DNA of 64,000 nucleotides from assembly GCA_945902745.1 (NCBI GenBank), contig CAMDNE010000016.1:1-64000 (forward strand), written 5' to 3'. Shown piece by piece: positions 28,679 through 37,248 of the stretch (positions are counted from its first letter, which is position 1; each line of letters begins with the position of its first letter). The position numbers and the translations under genes are program-made. The DNA comes from Chitinophaga pinensis. GTDB lineage: Bacteria > Bacteroidota > Bacteroidia > Flavobacteriales_D > Crocinitomicaceae. The notes below the pieces were generated by a model. It searched no databases and was not told the origin of the DNA. It worked only from the letters and a program-made list of their open reading frames with translations.

Positions 28679-29412
28679 TATTTCGTTAAAGCTAAACTGA
28701 TTATACTGACGCGAATTTCAGGATAATTTTTGTGTATAGATCTAACCAACGCTTCAATTGTTGCACCAGTCGTAATTACATCATCTACAATAGCAATGTG
28801 TTTTAGTGTTTTGACTTGTTTTCTCAAGACAAAATTATTTACAACATTGTCCCAACGATCAAACCTTCCCCGTTTTGTTTGACTGCTGGTGTGCTCTTGT
28901 TTTGTTAAAAAGTGATTGTCAACTGGAATGGATAAAACATGTGACAAACCTATAGCAATCTGTTCGCTTTGATTATATCCTCTAACAAATGCTTTTTTTG
29001 GATGTATTGGAACAGGAATTAGTGCGTCTAAATCATGAAACTGAGTCATCAAGTGCATCCTTTTGGCAATTTCTTCTCCAAATTCAATTCCAACTTGTGG
29101 GTTGGATTTATATTTCAATGCATGCAATATCTTTTGCGTGGACTTCCCCTTTTCGAAGTAAAGCAAGGAAAAGGATGATTCTAATTTTATCCTACCCCAG
29201 AAGAGTTTATCCAATTCTGTTGGCTCTGTGTATTTTTCGAAATGAGTGAAATGCATTTCCGCTGCACAAAAACTACAAATCGCAGAAGCATCTTTTAATA
29301 GTTCTAGTTCACAAATTAAACAAGTGTCTGGATAGATCAAATGACTGATAGAACGTTTTATTTCTAACCAAGTTTTTGACCTAAAATTGCTCTTTTCTAT
29401 TTGACTTTCCAT
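28678..29412 (-). CDS. ComF family phosphoribosyltransferase-like protein
   Basis: The start chosen is the ATG at 29412 (244 aa); a TTG 12 bp upstream is also in frame. The N-terminal zinc-finger-like motif CLICELELL ... CSFCAAEM is followed by a type I phosphoribosyltransferase fold with LIPVPIHPKKAFVRGYNQSE and the PRPP loop VAIVDDVITTGATIEAL. ComF proteins are needed for natural DNA uptake in several bacteria, probably in the cytoplasm with the ComFA helicase or PriA-like partners. It is coupled to the FAD oxidoreductase; no other competence gene is nearby. Confidence 0.88.
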   Translation of the reverse strand: MESQIEKSNFRSKTWLEIKRSISHLIYPDTCLICELELLKDASAICSFCAAEMHFTHFEKYTEPTELDKLFWGRIKLESSFSLLYFEKGKSTQKILHALKYKSNPQVGIEFGEEIAKRMHLMTQFHDLDALIPVPIHPKKAFVRGYNQSEQIAIGLSHVLSIPVDNHFLTKQEHTSSQTKRGRFDRWDNVVNNFVLRKQVKTLKHIAIVDDVITTGATIEALVRSIHKNYPEIRVSIISLALTK

Positions 29413-29851
29413 ATATAACAACAATTCACAATTGCATGTTCAAAATAACAAAATATATTACTTGACTCTGCTAAAAAAGTTCGTTAATTTTAGAGAATGT
29501 TCACCAAACTTCTTTTAATTCAGCAGTTTGACGAATTGAAAAAATTTATCGACAAATCATGGTGTTGAATCTGTGAATATCTTTCATTGCCATGTTGATA
29601 AAGTCGTTAACGTTTGCCCCCAAAGGGATTCAGAATGCCAATGTTAATAACATTGATAATTTGTGAATTTCTTTAATTGCGAAAGGAAAGTTTTTTGACA
29701 ATTTTTGTAAGCCCAACCAAGGAAGTCATCCGAGTGTTAAACATTCGATTTCAAACACAGGGGAAACAAAAATTTTAAGGACAAACATCTGGTGAGAAAT
29801 TGCTTTTCTGACAGTGAAATTATATGTACATAAACGAATAGAATTTTTAAA
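29413..29851 (+). promoter_or_regulatory. Long nrdB leader with a direct repeat and a palindrome, candidate control region
   Basis: About 440 bp precede nrdB with no coding frame of note. Two 23-bp near-copies (AATCTGTGAATATCTTTCAT... at 29568-29590 and AATTTGTGAATTTCTTTAAT... at 29658-29680, 20 of 23 identical) lie exactly 90 bp apart. Between them is the 15-bp palindrome AATGTTAATAACATT (29640-29654, 7-bp arms). No canonical NrdR box is seen. The symmetry and spacing suggest regulator-binding sites or a structured leader, by inference. Confidence 0.45.
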
Positions 29852-30826
29852 ATGGCACAAGTAGAACCAATATTGCTTAAAGACAACAATCGATTCGTTT
29901 TGTTTCCAATTCAACACGATGATATTTGGGCTTTTTATAAAAAAGCGGAAGCTAGTTTTTGGACTGCAGAAGAAATTGATCTTGCACCAGATATTATCGA
30001 TTGGGACACAAAATTAAATGATGATGAACGCCATTTTGTAAAGCACATCTTAGCTTTCTTTGCTGCTTCAGACGGTATAGTTAATGAGAATTTAGCGGAA
30101 AACTTCTTAGCAGAAGTGCAATATACAGAAGCTAAATTTTTCTACGGTTTTCAAATTGCTGTTGAAAATATTCACTCTGAAACGTATTCTTTGCTAATAG
30201 ACACCTATATCAAGGATACGAAAGATAAAAACTATTTATTCAACGCAATTGACACACTTGATTGTGTGCGCAAGAAAGCTGAATGGGCGTTGCGTTGGAT
30301 TGAAAAAGGAACGTTTGCCGAACGATTAGTTGCTTTTGCTGCCGTAGAGGGAATCTTCTTTTCTGGTTCTTTTTGTTCAATTTTCTGGTTAAAGAAAAGA
30401 GGATTAATGCCAGGATTGTCTTTCTCAAATGAACTAATTTCACGAGATGAAGGATTACATTGTGATTTTGCGTGTCTTTTGTACAACAATCACGTTGTAA
30501 ATAAAATGACAAAGGAAGAGGTGAAAGCAATTATCACTGACGCTGTTGAAATTGAAAAAGAATTTATTCTTGATGCCTTGCCAGTTAAATTGATTGGAAT
30601 GAACAGCGATTTAATGGCAGAATACATTGAGTTTGTAGCAGATCGTTTGTTGCAAGAGCTAGGAAACGAAAAAGTATACAATGCTTCAAATCCGTTTGAT
30701 TTCATGGAAATGATTTCATTACAAGGAAAAGCTAACTTCTTTGAAAAAAGAGTTGGAGAATATCAAAAAGCTGGTGTGAAATCCGGTGACAACAACCAAA
30801 CATTTAGTCTTGACGAAGACTTCTAA
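29852..30826 (+). CDS. nrdB: Ribonucleoside-diphosphate reductase small subunit, class Ia-type
   Basis: This 324-residue protein carries the diiron and tyrosyl-radical ligands: Asp74 in [10 protein letters not shown], the EXXHXXXY motif at Glu105-His108-Tyr112 ([10 protein letters not shown]), and the later [10 protein letters not shown] motif. The Tyr is kept, so a tyrosyl-radical R2 is expected. The motifs (for example [19 protein letters not shown]) are closer to the eukaryotic-like R2 type than to E. coli NrdB. With NrdA it makes dNDPs. It ends 46 bp before nrdA, so the two form an operon. Confidence 0.95.
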   Translation: MAQVEPILLKDNNRFVLFPIQHDDIWAFYKKAEASFWTAEEIDLAPDIIDWDTKLNDDERHFVKHILAFFAASDGIVNENLAENFLAEVQYTEAKFFYGFQIAVENIHSETYSLLIDTYIKDTKDKNYLFNAIDTLDCVRKKAEWALRWIEKGTFAERLVAFAAVEGIFFSGSFCSIFWLKKRGLMPGLSFSNELISRDEGLHCDFACLLYNNHVVNKMTKEEVKAIITDAVEIEKEFILDALPVKLIGMNSDLMAEYIEFVADRLLQELGNEKVYNASNPFDFMEMISLQGKANFFEKRVGEYQKAGVKSGDNNQTFSLDEDF

Positions 30827-30872
30827 AGATACAATAACCCGATTACCCAAAAAAAAAATTAAAAGATCGCTC

Positions 30873-33233
30873 ATGTACGTAGTAAAAAGAGACGGAAGAA
30901 AAGAAGCCGTAAAATTCGATAAAATCACAGCCCGCATTATCAAAATGTGTTATGGCCTTGATCCATTAGTTTCGCCTGAAGCAGTGGCAATTAAAGTGAT
31001 TGAAGGAATTTATGATGGTGTCACAACAACAGTATTAGACAATCTTGCTGCTGAAGTTGCTGCCGGTAAAACAATTGATCATCCAGATTATGCATTGCTT
31101 GCATCGCGCATTGCGGTGTCGAATTTGCACAAAGAAACCAAGAAGACGTTCTCGGAAGTAATTGATGATATGCACAAATACATCGATCCTAAAACTGGTC
31201 AAAATGCATCTCTTATTGCGGATGATGTTTATAATATTATTATTGAAAACAAAGATTTACTTGATTCAAGTATCATTTATGACCGTGATTTTAGATACGA
31301 TTATTTCGGTTTTAAAACATTAACACGTTCATATTTATTGAAGTTGGATGGAATGATTGCTGAACGTCCTCAACAAATGTTGATGCGTGTGGCTGTTGGA
31401 ATTCACAAGAATGACATCAAGTCGGCAATTATTACCTATAATTTAATGTCTGAAGGTTGGTTTACACATGCAACGCCAACGTTGTTCAATGCTGGAACAC
31501 CAAAACCTCAAATGTCATCTTGTTTCTTGTTAACAATGAAAGATGATAGTATCAGTGGTATTTATGATACGCTTAAATCGTGCGCACAGATTTCACAATC
31601 TGCGGGTGGAATTGGTTTAGCGATTCACAACATCCGTGCTACAGGTTCTTACATTAAAGGAACAAATGGAACGTCAAATGGAATTGTTCCAATGTTGCGT
31701 GTGTTTAATGATACTGCTCGCTACGTAGATCAAGGTGGAGGTAAAAGAAAAGGTTCTTTTGCAATGTACATTGAACCTTGGCATGCAGATGTGTTTGACT
31801 TCCTTGACTTGAAAAAGAACCACGGTAAAGAAGAACAACGTGCACGTGATTTATTCTTTGCATTGTGGATCCCAGATTTATTCATGCAACGCGTGAAAGA
31901 CAATGGTGATTGGACATTGATGTGTCCACACGAATGTCCAGGACTTTCAGATACACACAGTGCTGAATTTGAAGCGTTATATACACGTTACGAGAAAGAA
32001 GGAAAAGGAAGAAAAACGATTAAAGCACAAGATTTGTGGTTTAAGATTTTAGAATCTCAAATTGAAACGGGAACTCCTTACATGTTGTACAAAGATGCGG
32101 CGAATGCTAAATCAAATCAACAAAATTTAGGGACGATCAAATCGTCGAACTTGTGTACTGAAATAATTGAATACACTGCGCCAGACGAAATTGCTGTTTG
32201 TAACCTTGCGTCTATCGCATTGCCGAAATATGTTACCGAAGAAGGAACTTTTGACCACGATAAATTATTCGAAGTTACGTATCAAGCAACATTGAACTTG
32301 AACCGTATCATCGACGAGAATTTCTATCCTGTTCAAGATGCGAAAAACTCAAACATGCGCCACCGTCCAATTGGTTTAGGTGTACAAGGTTTGGCTGATG
32401 CATTTATTTTGATGGGCTTACCGTTCGAATCAGAAGGAGCGCGCGCATTGAATAGAGAAGTTTTCGAAACAATGTATTACGCTGCAATGACAGCTTCTAA
32501 AGACTTAGCGAAAGAATTAGGAGCGTATGAAACGTATGCTGGTTCTCCAGTTTCTAAAGGGATCTTCCAATTCGATATGTGGGACGTTACTCCAACAGCT
32601 CGCTGGGAATGGGACGTTTTGAAAGAAGAAGTAAAACAATATGGTGTTAGAAATTCATTGTTATTAGCGCCAATGCCAACAGCTTCAACAGCTCAAATTC
32701 TTGGAAATAACGAATGTTTCGAACCGTACACATCTAACATTTATACACGTCGTGTATTGTCTGGTGAGTTCATCGTGGTTAACAAACACTTATTAAAAGA
32801 TTTAGTGAGAGAAGGAATGTGGAACAAGGATATTCGTCAGAAAATCATGACGGCGAATGGTTCTATTCAAAACATTAATGAAATTCCTCAACGATTAAAA
32901 GACCTTTACAAAACTGCTTGGGAGATTTCGCAAAAAGCGATTATCGAATTAGCAGCTGACCGTGGAGCATATATCTGTCAATCTCAATCGTTGAACATCT
33001 TCATGGAAAATGCAAACTTTGGTAAATTGACCTCAATGCATTTCTACGGATGGGAAAAAGGATTGAAAACAGGAATGTATTACTTAAGAACAAAAGCTGC
33101 AACTGATGCAATCAAGTTTACGGTTGACAAAACTGTTGAAGAGTTGCCATTATTGGCGAATGTTGAAGATCAACAAGCTGCAATCGCATGTTCTTTGGAA
33201 AATCCGGAAGACTGCGAGATGTGTGGTAGCTAA
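30873..33233 (+). CDS. nrdA: Ribonucleoside-diphosphate reductase large subunit, class Ia-type
   Basis: The start is the ATG at 30873 (786 aa), because [20 protein letters not shown] matches the start of the ATP-cone. The open frame runs 29 codons further upstream, overlapping nrdB, but that part looks random. Active-site Cys residues are in [14 protein letters not shown] and [11 protein letters not shown], with the radical-transfer Tyr region near the C-terminus. The C-terminal shuttle pair CEMC (CEMCGS at the end) is like the eukaryotic R1 tail. It has a standard allosteric ATP-cone (about residues 1-90). A palindromic terminator follows. Confidence 0.95.
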   Translation: MYVVKRDGRKEAVKFDKITARIIKMCYGLDPLVSPEAVAIKVIEGIYDGVTTTVLDNLAAEVAAGKTIDHPDYALLASRIAVSNLHKETKKTFSEVIDDMHKYIDPKTGQNASLIADDVYNIIIENKDLLDSSIIYDRDFRYDYFGFKTLTRSYLLKLDGMIAERPQQMLMRVAVGIHKNDIKSAIITYNLMSEGWFTHATPTLFNAGTPKPQMSSCFLLTMKDDSISGIYDTLKSCAQISQSAGGIGLAIHNIRATGSYIKGTNGTSNGIVPMLRVFNDTARYVDQGGGKRKGSFAMYIEPWHADVFDFLDLKKNHGKEEQRARDLFFALWIPDLFMQRVKDNGDWTLMCPHECPGLSDTHSAEFEALYTRYEKEGKGRKTIKAQDLWFKILESQIETGTPYMLYKDAANAKSNQQNLGTIKSSNLCTEIIEYTAPDEIAVCNLASIALPKYVTEEGTFDHDKLFEVTYQATLNLNRIIDENFYPVQDAKNSNMRHRPIGLGVQGLADAFILMGLPFESEGARALNREVFETMYYAAMTASKDLAKELGAYETYAGSPVSKGIFQFDMWDVTPTARWEWDVLKEEVKQYGVRNSLLLAPMPTASTAQILGNNECFEPYTSNIYTRRVLSGEFIVVNKHLLKDLVREGMWNKDIRQKIMTANGSIQNINEIPQRLKDLYKTAWEISQKAIIELAADRGAYICQSQSLNIFMENANFGKLTSMHFYGWEKGLKTGMYYLRTKAATDAIKFTVDKTVEELPLLANVEDQQAAIACSLENPEDCEMCGS

Positions 33234-33289
33234 AAGCAACAAATAATAATAAGTAGTATTTTATTGTGCCGATAGAATACATATAATAC

Positions 33290-33332
33290 AAATCCCATTC
33301 GTTCGTCAGCTGACGAACGAATGGGATTTTTT
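33290..33332 (+). terminator. 40-bp perfect palindrome, nrdA terminator
   Basis: 33290-33329 is a perfect palindrome (arms begin AAATCCCATTCG, centre AGCT) followed by a T run to 33332. It lies 57 bp after the nrdA stop. The centre leaves only a 4-nt loop, so it would form a strong rho-independent terminator hairpin. Confidence 0.9.
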
Positions 33333-33427
33333 AGTTTGAGAATGATTTTTTCAATGAAGTCATTTCACTTTCTATTAATTCTATCCAAGTATTCAATTGT
33401 TGAATAAGCATAAAATATCACCGAAAA

Positions 33428-34576
33428 TCATTCTTCTAAAGGCAAAATAAAATCAAGATAGTTTTCACGATTAACTGTTTGAAAAGACGCCTCTGGATAC
33501 GCTTTTCCCCATAAAGCTGGTTTTTTGGATGTTTTATTTGACCCCCATTTAAATTCATACCCATATAATAATCCACTCCTGTCTTCAACCCAATCAATTT
33601 CTTGTTGTGTATGTGTACGCCAGAAAAAATTGGCAGTATGTAATTTACTGTATTCTTGCAATTTCATTCGTTCTGAAGCAATATAATTTTCCCACAATTT
33701 TCCTTGATCGTCTCTAAGTTCCATGGGATTAAAATTATTGATTAACGCATTTCGGATCCCATTATCATAGAAGTACCACTTACTTTTTTTAGTTATTTCA
33801 TTGTCCAAATTCCTACTGAAACCAGAAATAGTATAAATGATAAATACTTTTGATAATAAATCTAAATACCGATCGACAGTACTTTTGTTTAAACCAAGAT
33901 CCTTACCGATACTTTCGATAGAAATTTCATTGCCTACACGAAAAGCAATAAGACGTAACAAGGATACAATTTTACTCTGTTTTCTAATCCCCTCAAATGC
34001 AAGTATGTCTTTTAATAAATAAGAATTTACTTGTTCTTTCAGGTAGCTTTCTTTTTCTTCATTACTTGTCAAGTGCTGTAATTCTGGATATCCCCCATAA
34101 ATTAATCGGTCATCTAAATTACCCCGAGTTTCCATCAAATTCTCGTTATTGACAAATTCCATTTGTGCTAATGGGTATAATTTGAATGTATATGAACGAC
34201 CAACAAGTGGTTCGCCAAGTTGATTGTTTAAATCAAAAACAGAAGAGCCAGTTACCATTATTTTAAGTCCTTCTATGGAATCAACCATAAGCTTAAGTTT
34301 TAGTCCAATCTCAGGTATTGCTTGCGCTTCATCTATCACCAACAACTTGGTGTCAGCTAAAAATTGTGCATAATTTCTAACACTTCGGTCTTGCAAAGCC
34401 AATTGTGTGTCTAAATCTTCTCCGTTTAGAATAAGTGTTTTTTCTTCTATTTCGGCAAGAATGTGTTTTATAAGCTCTGTTTTTCCTACACGTCTGGCTC
34501 CTAAAATGATAAGAACTTTGTTAGGTTTTAAGTGCTTTATGATGAGTTTTTCTAATGATCTACCAATGTATTTCAT
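33428..34576 (-). CDS. ATP-binding protein, AAA fold with DUF4143 domain
   Basis: This 382-residue protein has a Walker A motif, GARRVGKT, at residues 26-33. A Walker B-like segment follows (LLVIDEAQAIPEIG), then a sensor-like ITGSS-type motif (IMVTGSSVFDLNNQLGEPL). The C-terminal DUF4143 includes a DUF-typical WYFYDNGIRNALINNF and the FFWRTHTQQEIDWVED segment, like a nuclease-related fold. Members are widespread in Bacteroidota, of unknown cellular role and often linked to toxin-antitoxin-like or mobile settings. It is a single gene, with a duplicated 25-bp motif in its promoter region. Confidence 0.87.
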   Translation of the reverse strand: MKYIGRSLEKLIIKHLKPNKVLIILGARRVGKTELIKHILAEIEEKTLILNGEDLDTQLALQDRSVRNYAQFLADTKLLVIDEAQAIPEIGLKLKLMVDSIEGLKIMVTGSSVFDLNNQLGEPLVGRSYTFKLYPLAQMEFVNNENLMETRGNLDDRLIYGGYPELQHLTSNEEKESYLKEQVNSYLLKDILAFEGIRKQSKIVSLLRLIAFRVGNEISIESIGKDLGLNKSTVDRYLDLLSKVFIIYTISGFSRNLDNEITKKSKWYFYDNGIRNALINNFNPMELRDDQGKLWENYIASERMKLQEYSKLHTANFFWRTHTQQEIDWVEDRSGLLYGYEFKWGSNKTSKKPALWGKAYPEASFQTVNRENYLDFILPLEE

Positions 34577-34611
34577 GGTGTAAAAATTTTCTGTACACTA
34601 CAAATGTAATA

Positions 34612-34668
34612 AATTTAATTGATTTCCGTCGTTAGGTCGGCGCAATTTAATTAATTTCCGTCGTTAGG
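34612..34668. repeat. Direct repeat upstream of the DUF4143 ATPase gene
   Basis: AATTTAATTGATTTCCGTCG... at 34612-34636 and its near-copy (24 of 25 identical, A for G at the tenth base) at 34644-34668 repeat with a 32-bp period, 36 bp or more upstream of the ATPase start codon. They could be operator half-sites or a recent tandem duplication. Confidence 0.65.
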
Positions 34669-34740
34669 AACATAAAATTCATTAAATAATTGTGATTAAA
34701 TGGTATAATAAGAAGCCAATATAGCAACAAATATGAAGGT

Positions 34741-35316
34741 TTATTTACTTTTCAACCCTTTATCAACTTCTTCCAACGCTTCAAAAAAGTCTTCGCCATA
34801 AGCTCTTATAATCGGTCCTTTTAAAAAACGATAAACTGGCACATCTAATTTCTCACCACACGCACAAGCTGGTGCGCAAATCGGCCAAACGTCATAAACT
34901 AAAGCACGAAATTCATTGAATTGTTTTTCTCGAATTGGGTATAAATGACAAGAAATTGGTTTGTTAAAATCAATTTTACCAGAATTAAATGCCTGTTCAA
35001 TACTGCATTTTGTAATATTGTTTTTATCAAAATAAACAAAAGCACATTCTCCACCATTCACAAGAGTGGTAACGGCTTCGTTGTCTTCGTCCATGTAAAA
35101 AACACCGTTAGCCTCAACCTCCTCAATTCCTTCTGAACGCATAAAAGGAATGATTTTCTCAATGTTGTCTTCTAATAAATCAATTTCATCCAATGTTAAT
35201 GGAGCTCCAGAATTACCCTCAATGCAACAAGCACCTTTGCATGCATTTAAGTCACAAACGAACTTTTTATCAAAAATTTGAGTGGAAACAATTTTATCTT
35301 TTACTTCAATTAACAT
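34741..35316 (-). CDS. DUF3109 family protein
   Basis: This 191-residue cytoplasmic protein has a Cys-rich N-terminus: Cys21, Cys26, Cys30 and Cys31 in CDLNACKGACC, followed by GNSGAPLTLDEIDLLE. More Cys appear in NGGECAFVYFD, PISCHLYPIR and PICAPACACGEKL. DUF3109 proteins are common in Bacteroidota and likely bind a metal or Fe-S cluster through these Cys residues; the function is unknown. No operon partner is evident, as the next gene upstream is divergent. Confidence 0.85.
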   Translation of the reverse strand: MLIEVKDKIVSTQIFDKKFVCDLNACKGACCIEGNSGAPLTLDEIDLLEDNIEKIIPFMRSEGIEEVEANGVFYMDEDNEAVTTLVNGGECAFVYFDKNNITKCSIEQAFNSGKIDFNKPISCHLYPIREKQFNEFRALVYDVWPICAPACACGEKLDVPVYRFLKGPIIRAYGEDFFEALEEVDKGLKSK

Positions 35317-35380
35317 TGCTTAATTTTTTCGTAAAGTTCAGAAAACACGGGCGTTAAAAAAACATAATTCTAATGAAATG

Positions 35381-35410
35381 TTGGAAATAAGAAAAAATAT
35401 CCTATCTTTG
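35381..35410 (+). promoter_or_regulatory. Bacteroidota-type promoter of the rimP-nusA-infB operon
   Basis: TTG at 35381-35383 and TATCTTTG (TAnnTTTG) at 35403-35410 are 19 bp apart, matching the Bacteroidota -33/-7 consensus. The predicted transcript starts near 35415. Confidence 0.8.
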
Positions 35411-35440
35411 CAACGGATTTAGTGAAGATTAAGACATAAT

Positions 35441-35465
35441 GAGGGGGCGAAAGTCCCCTCTTTTT
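35441..35465 (+). terminator. Terminator-like hairpin inside the rimP leader (candidate attenuator)
   Basis: A stem of GAGGGGGC (35441-35448) with GTCCCCTC (35453-35460), closed by a GAAA tetraloop and followed by TTTTT (35461-35465), sits between the promoter and the rimP ATG at 35473. It looks like an intrinsic terminator placed before the coding region, and so could attenuate expression of rimP, nusA and infB. Confidence 0.65.
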
Positions 35466-35472
35466 ATAACAT

Positions 35473-35949
35473 ATGATTAGTAAAAAATTAGTAATGAAAT
35501 TAATTGATGAGCGCATCGCAGAATTGGCGAATGGCTTGTTTGTTGTTGATTTAACTATCTCTAACACCAATGTTATTCATGTTGAAATTGATAAACATGT
35601 TGGTGGTGTAGCCATTACAGATTGTATGTCTGTTTCACGAAATGTTGAACATAATCTGGATCGTGAAGAAGAAGATTTCGAAATTCATGTCTCTTCAGCA
35701 GGATTAGACAAGCCGTTTCGCGTAATGGCACAGTATGATAAAAATATAGGGAAAGAAGTAAAAGTTTTGTTGAACGATAAAACAAAATTGGAAGGCATTT
35801 TAAAAGCCGCTTCTGAACAAGAGATAATTATTGAAACATCCCGAATGGAAAAGCCTGAAGGGAAAAAGAAGAAAGAGCTAATTGTGGAACAACACGTGTT
35901 CCCAATGGATCAAGTTAAAGAAACAAAAATTGTTATTTCATTTAAATAG
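35473..35949 (+). CDS. rimP: Ribosome maturation factor RimP
   Basis: This 158-residue protein is of usual size. RimP assists maturation of the 30S subunit in the cytoplasm. Family motifs are visible: VDLTISNTNVIHVEID, ITDCMSVSRNVEHNL and the conserved FEIHVSSAGLDKPFR. It is the first gene of rimP-nusA-infB, a classic operon, with a 6-bp gap to nusA. The leader carries a hairpin with a T run that may link expression to NusA level (inference). Confidence 0.95.
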   Translation: MISKKLVMKLIDERIAELANGLFVVDLTISNTNVIHVEIDKHVGGVAITDCMSVSRNVEHNLDREEEDFEIHVSSAGLDKPFRVMAQYDKNIGKEVKVLLNDKTKLEGILKAASEQEIIIETSRMEKPEGKKKKELIVEQHVFPMDQVKETKIVISFK

Positions 35950-35955
35950 GTAAAT

Positions 35956-37191
35956 ATGAATAGCCTTGAATTAGTTGACTCATTTTCGGAATTCAAAGAA
36001 TTAAAAAGCATTGATAAGCAAACAATGCAACATGTCTTGGAAGATGTATTCCGTGCAATGTTAAAAAAGAAGTTTAACACGGATGAACACATCGATATCA
36101 TTGTAAATATTGATAAAGGTGACGTGCAAATTTTCTTGAATAAAGAAATTGTTGACGATGGAGAAGTAGAAGATCCAAATACGGAAATCGCTTATTCTGA
36201 TGCAATCAAAATTGAACCAGATTTCGAAATTGGTGAAGAAGTTACAGAAGAATTTAAGTTTGCTGACTTCGGACGACGCAATGTTTTGTCTCTTCGTCAA
36301 AATTTGATTTCTCGCATCATGGAATTAGAGAAAGATAATCTGTACAAAGTTTACAAAGAAAGAATTGGTGAAATTGTTACAGGTGAAGTTTACCAAGTTT
36401 GGAAGAAAGAAATCATGGTAATGGATGATGAAGGAAATGAATTAATTCTTCCTAAATCTGAACAAATTCCTTCTGATTATTTCAAAAAAGGAGAAACTGT
36501 TCGAGCTGTTGTTGCGAAAGTTGACATGCGTAACAGTAGTCCAGTAATTATTCTTTCGAGAACAGCACCAGAATTCTTAGAGCGTTTATTTGAATTAGAA
36601 GTTCCTGAAGTTTTTGATGGTCTAATTACTATCAAACGTATCGTTCGTGAACCGGGAGAAAGAGCAAAAGTTGCTGTTGAATCATACGACGACCGTGTTG
36701 ATCCAGTTGGAGCATGTGTTGGAATGAAAGGTTCTCGTATTCATGGTATCGTTCGTGAGTTGAGAAATGAAAATATTGACGTAATCAATTATACAAATAA
36801 CCCACAGTTGTTAATTCAACGTTCTTTGTCACCAGCAAAAATTTCATCTGTTGAAATTAATGAAGAGGATAAAAGAGCAAAAGTTTTCTTGAAACCAGAC
36901 CAAGTTTCATTGGCAATTGGTAAAGGTGGACACAACATCAAATTGGCTGGAAAACTTTGTGGATATGAGTTGGACGTTTACCGTGAAGGAGAAGTTGATG
37001 TTGAAGACGTTGACTTAGAAGAATTCGCAGATGAAATCGATAGCTGGATTATTGATGAATTAAAAGCTGTCGGATGTGATACCGCAAAATCTGTACTAGA
37101 AATGAGTCCTGAAGATTTAATTCAACGAACAGATTTAGAACAAGAAACAATTGAAGAAGTATTTAGAATTCTTCGATCAGAATTTGAATAA
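35956..37191 (+). CDS. nusA: Transcription termination/antitermination factor NusA
   Basis: This 411-residue protein has an N-terminal RNAP-binding domain (about 1-125), an S1 domain (about 135-200, GEVYQVWKKEIMVMDDEGNE), and KH1/KH2 RNA-binding domains (GACVGMKGSRIHGIVREL; AIGKGGHNIKLAGKL). An acidic, helix-hairpin-helix-like C-terminal part follows. It binds RNA polymerase and modulates pausing, termination and antitermination. The 57-bp gap to infB shows no terminator, so the genes are co-transcribed. Confidence 0.96.
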   Translation: MNSLELVDSFSEFKELKSIDKQTMQHVLEDVFRAMLKKKFNTDEHIDIIVNIDKGDVQIFLNKEIVDDGEVEDPNTEIAYSDAIKIEPDFEIGEEVTEEFKFADFGRRNVLSLRQNLISRIMELEKDNLYKVYKERIGEIVTGEVYQVWKKEIMVMDDEGNELILPKSEQIPSDYFKKGETVRAVVAKVDMRNSSPVIILSRTAPEFLERLFELEVPEVFDGLITIKRIVREPGERAKVAVESYDDRVDPVGACVGMKGSRIHGIVRELRNENIDVINYTNNPQLLIQRSLSPAKISSVEINEEDKRAKVFLKPDQVSLAIGKGGHNIKLAGKLCGYELDVYREGEVDVEDVDLEEFADEIDSWIIDELKAVGCDTAKSVLEMSPEDLIQRTDLEQETIEEVFRILRSEFE

Positions 37192-37248
37192 TGAAAAAAT
37201 TCAAATAAATAATACTGAATAAGTAAACAACGAAGGACACATTATTAT

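Noticed and set aside
29413-29851. NrdR box or cobalamin riboswitch before nrdB
   Set aside because: No match to the NrdR consensus or a B12 box was found by eye.
30786-30872. Upstream start of nrdA overlapping nrdB, possibly frameshift-linked
   Set aside because: The 29 extra codons look random and the ATP-cone begins at the ATG at 30873.
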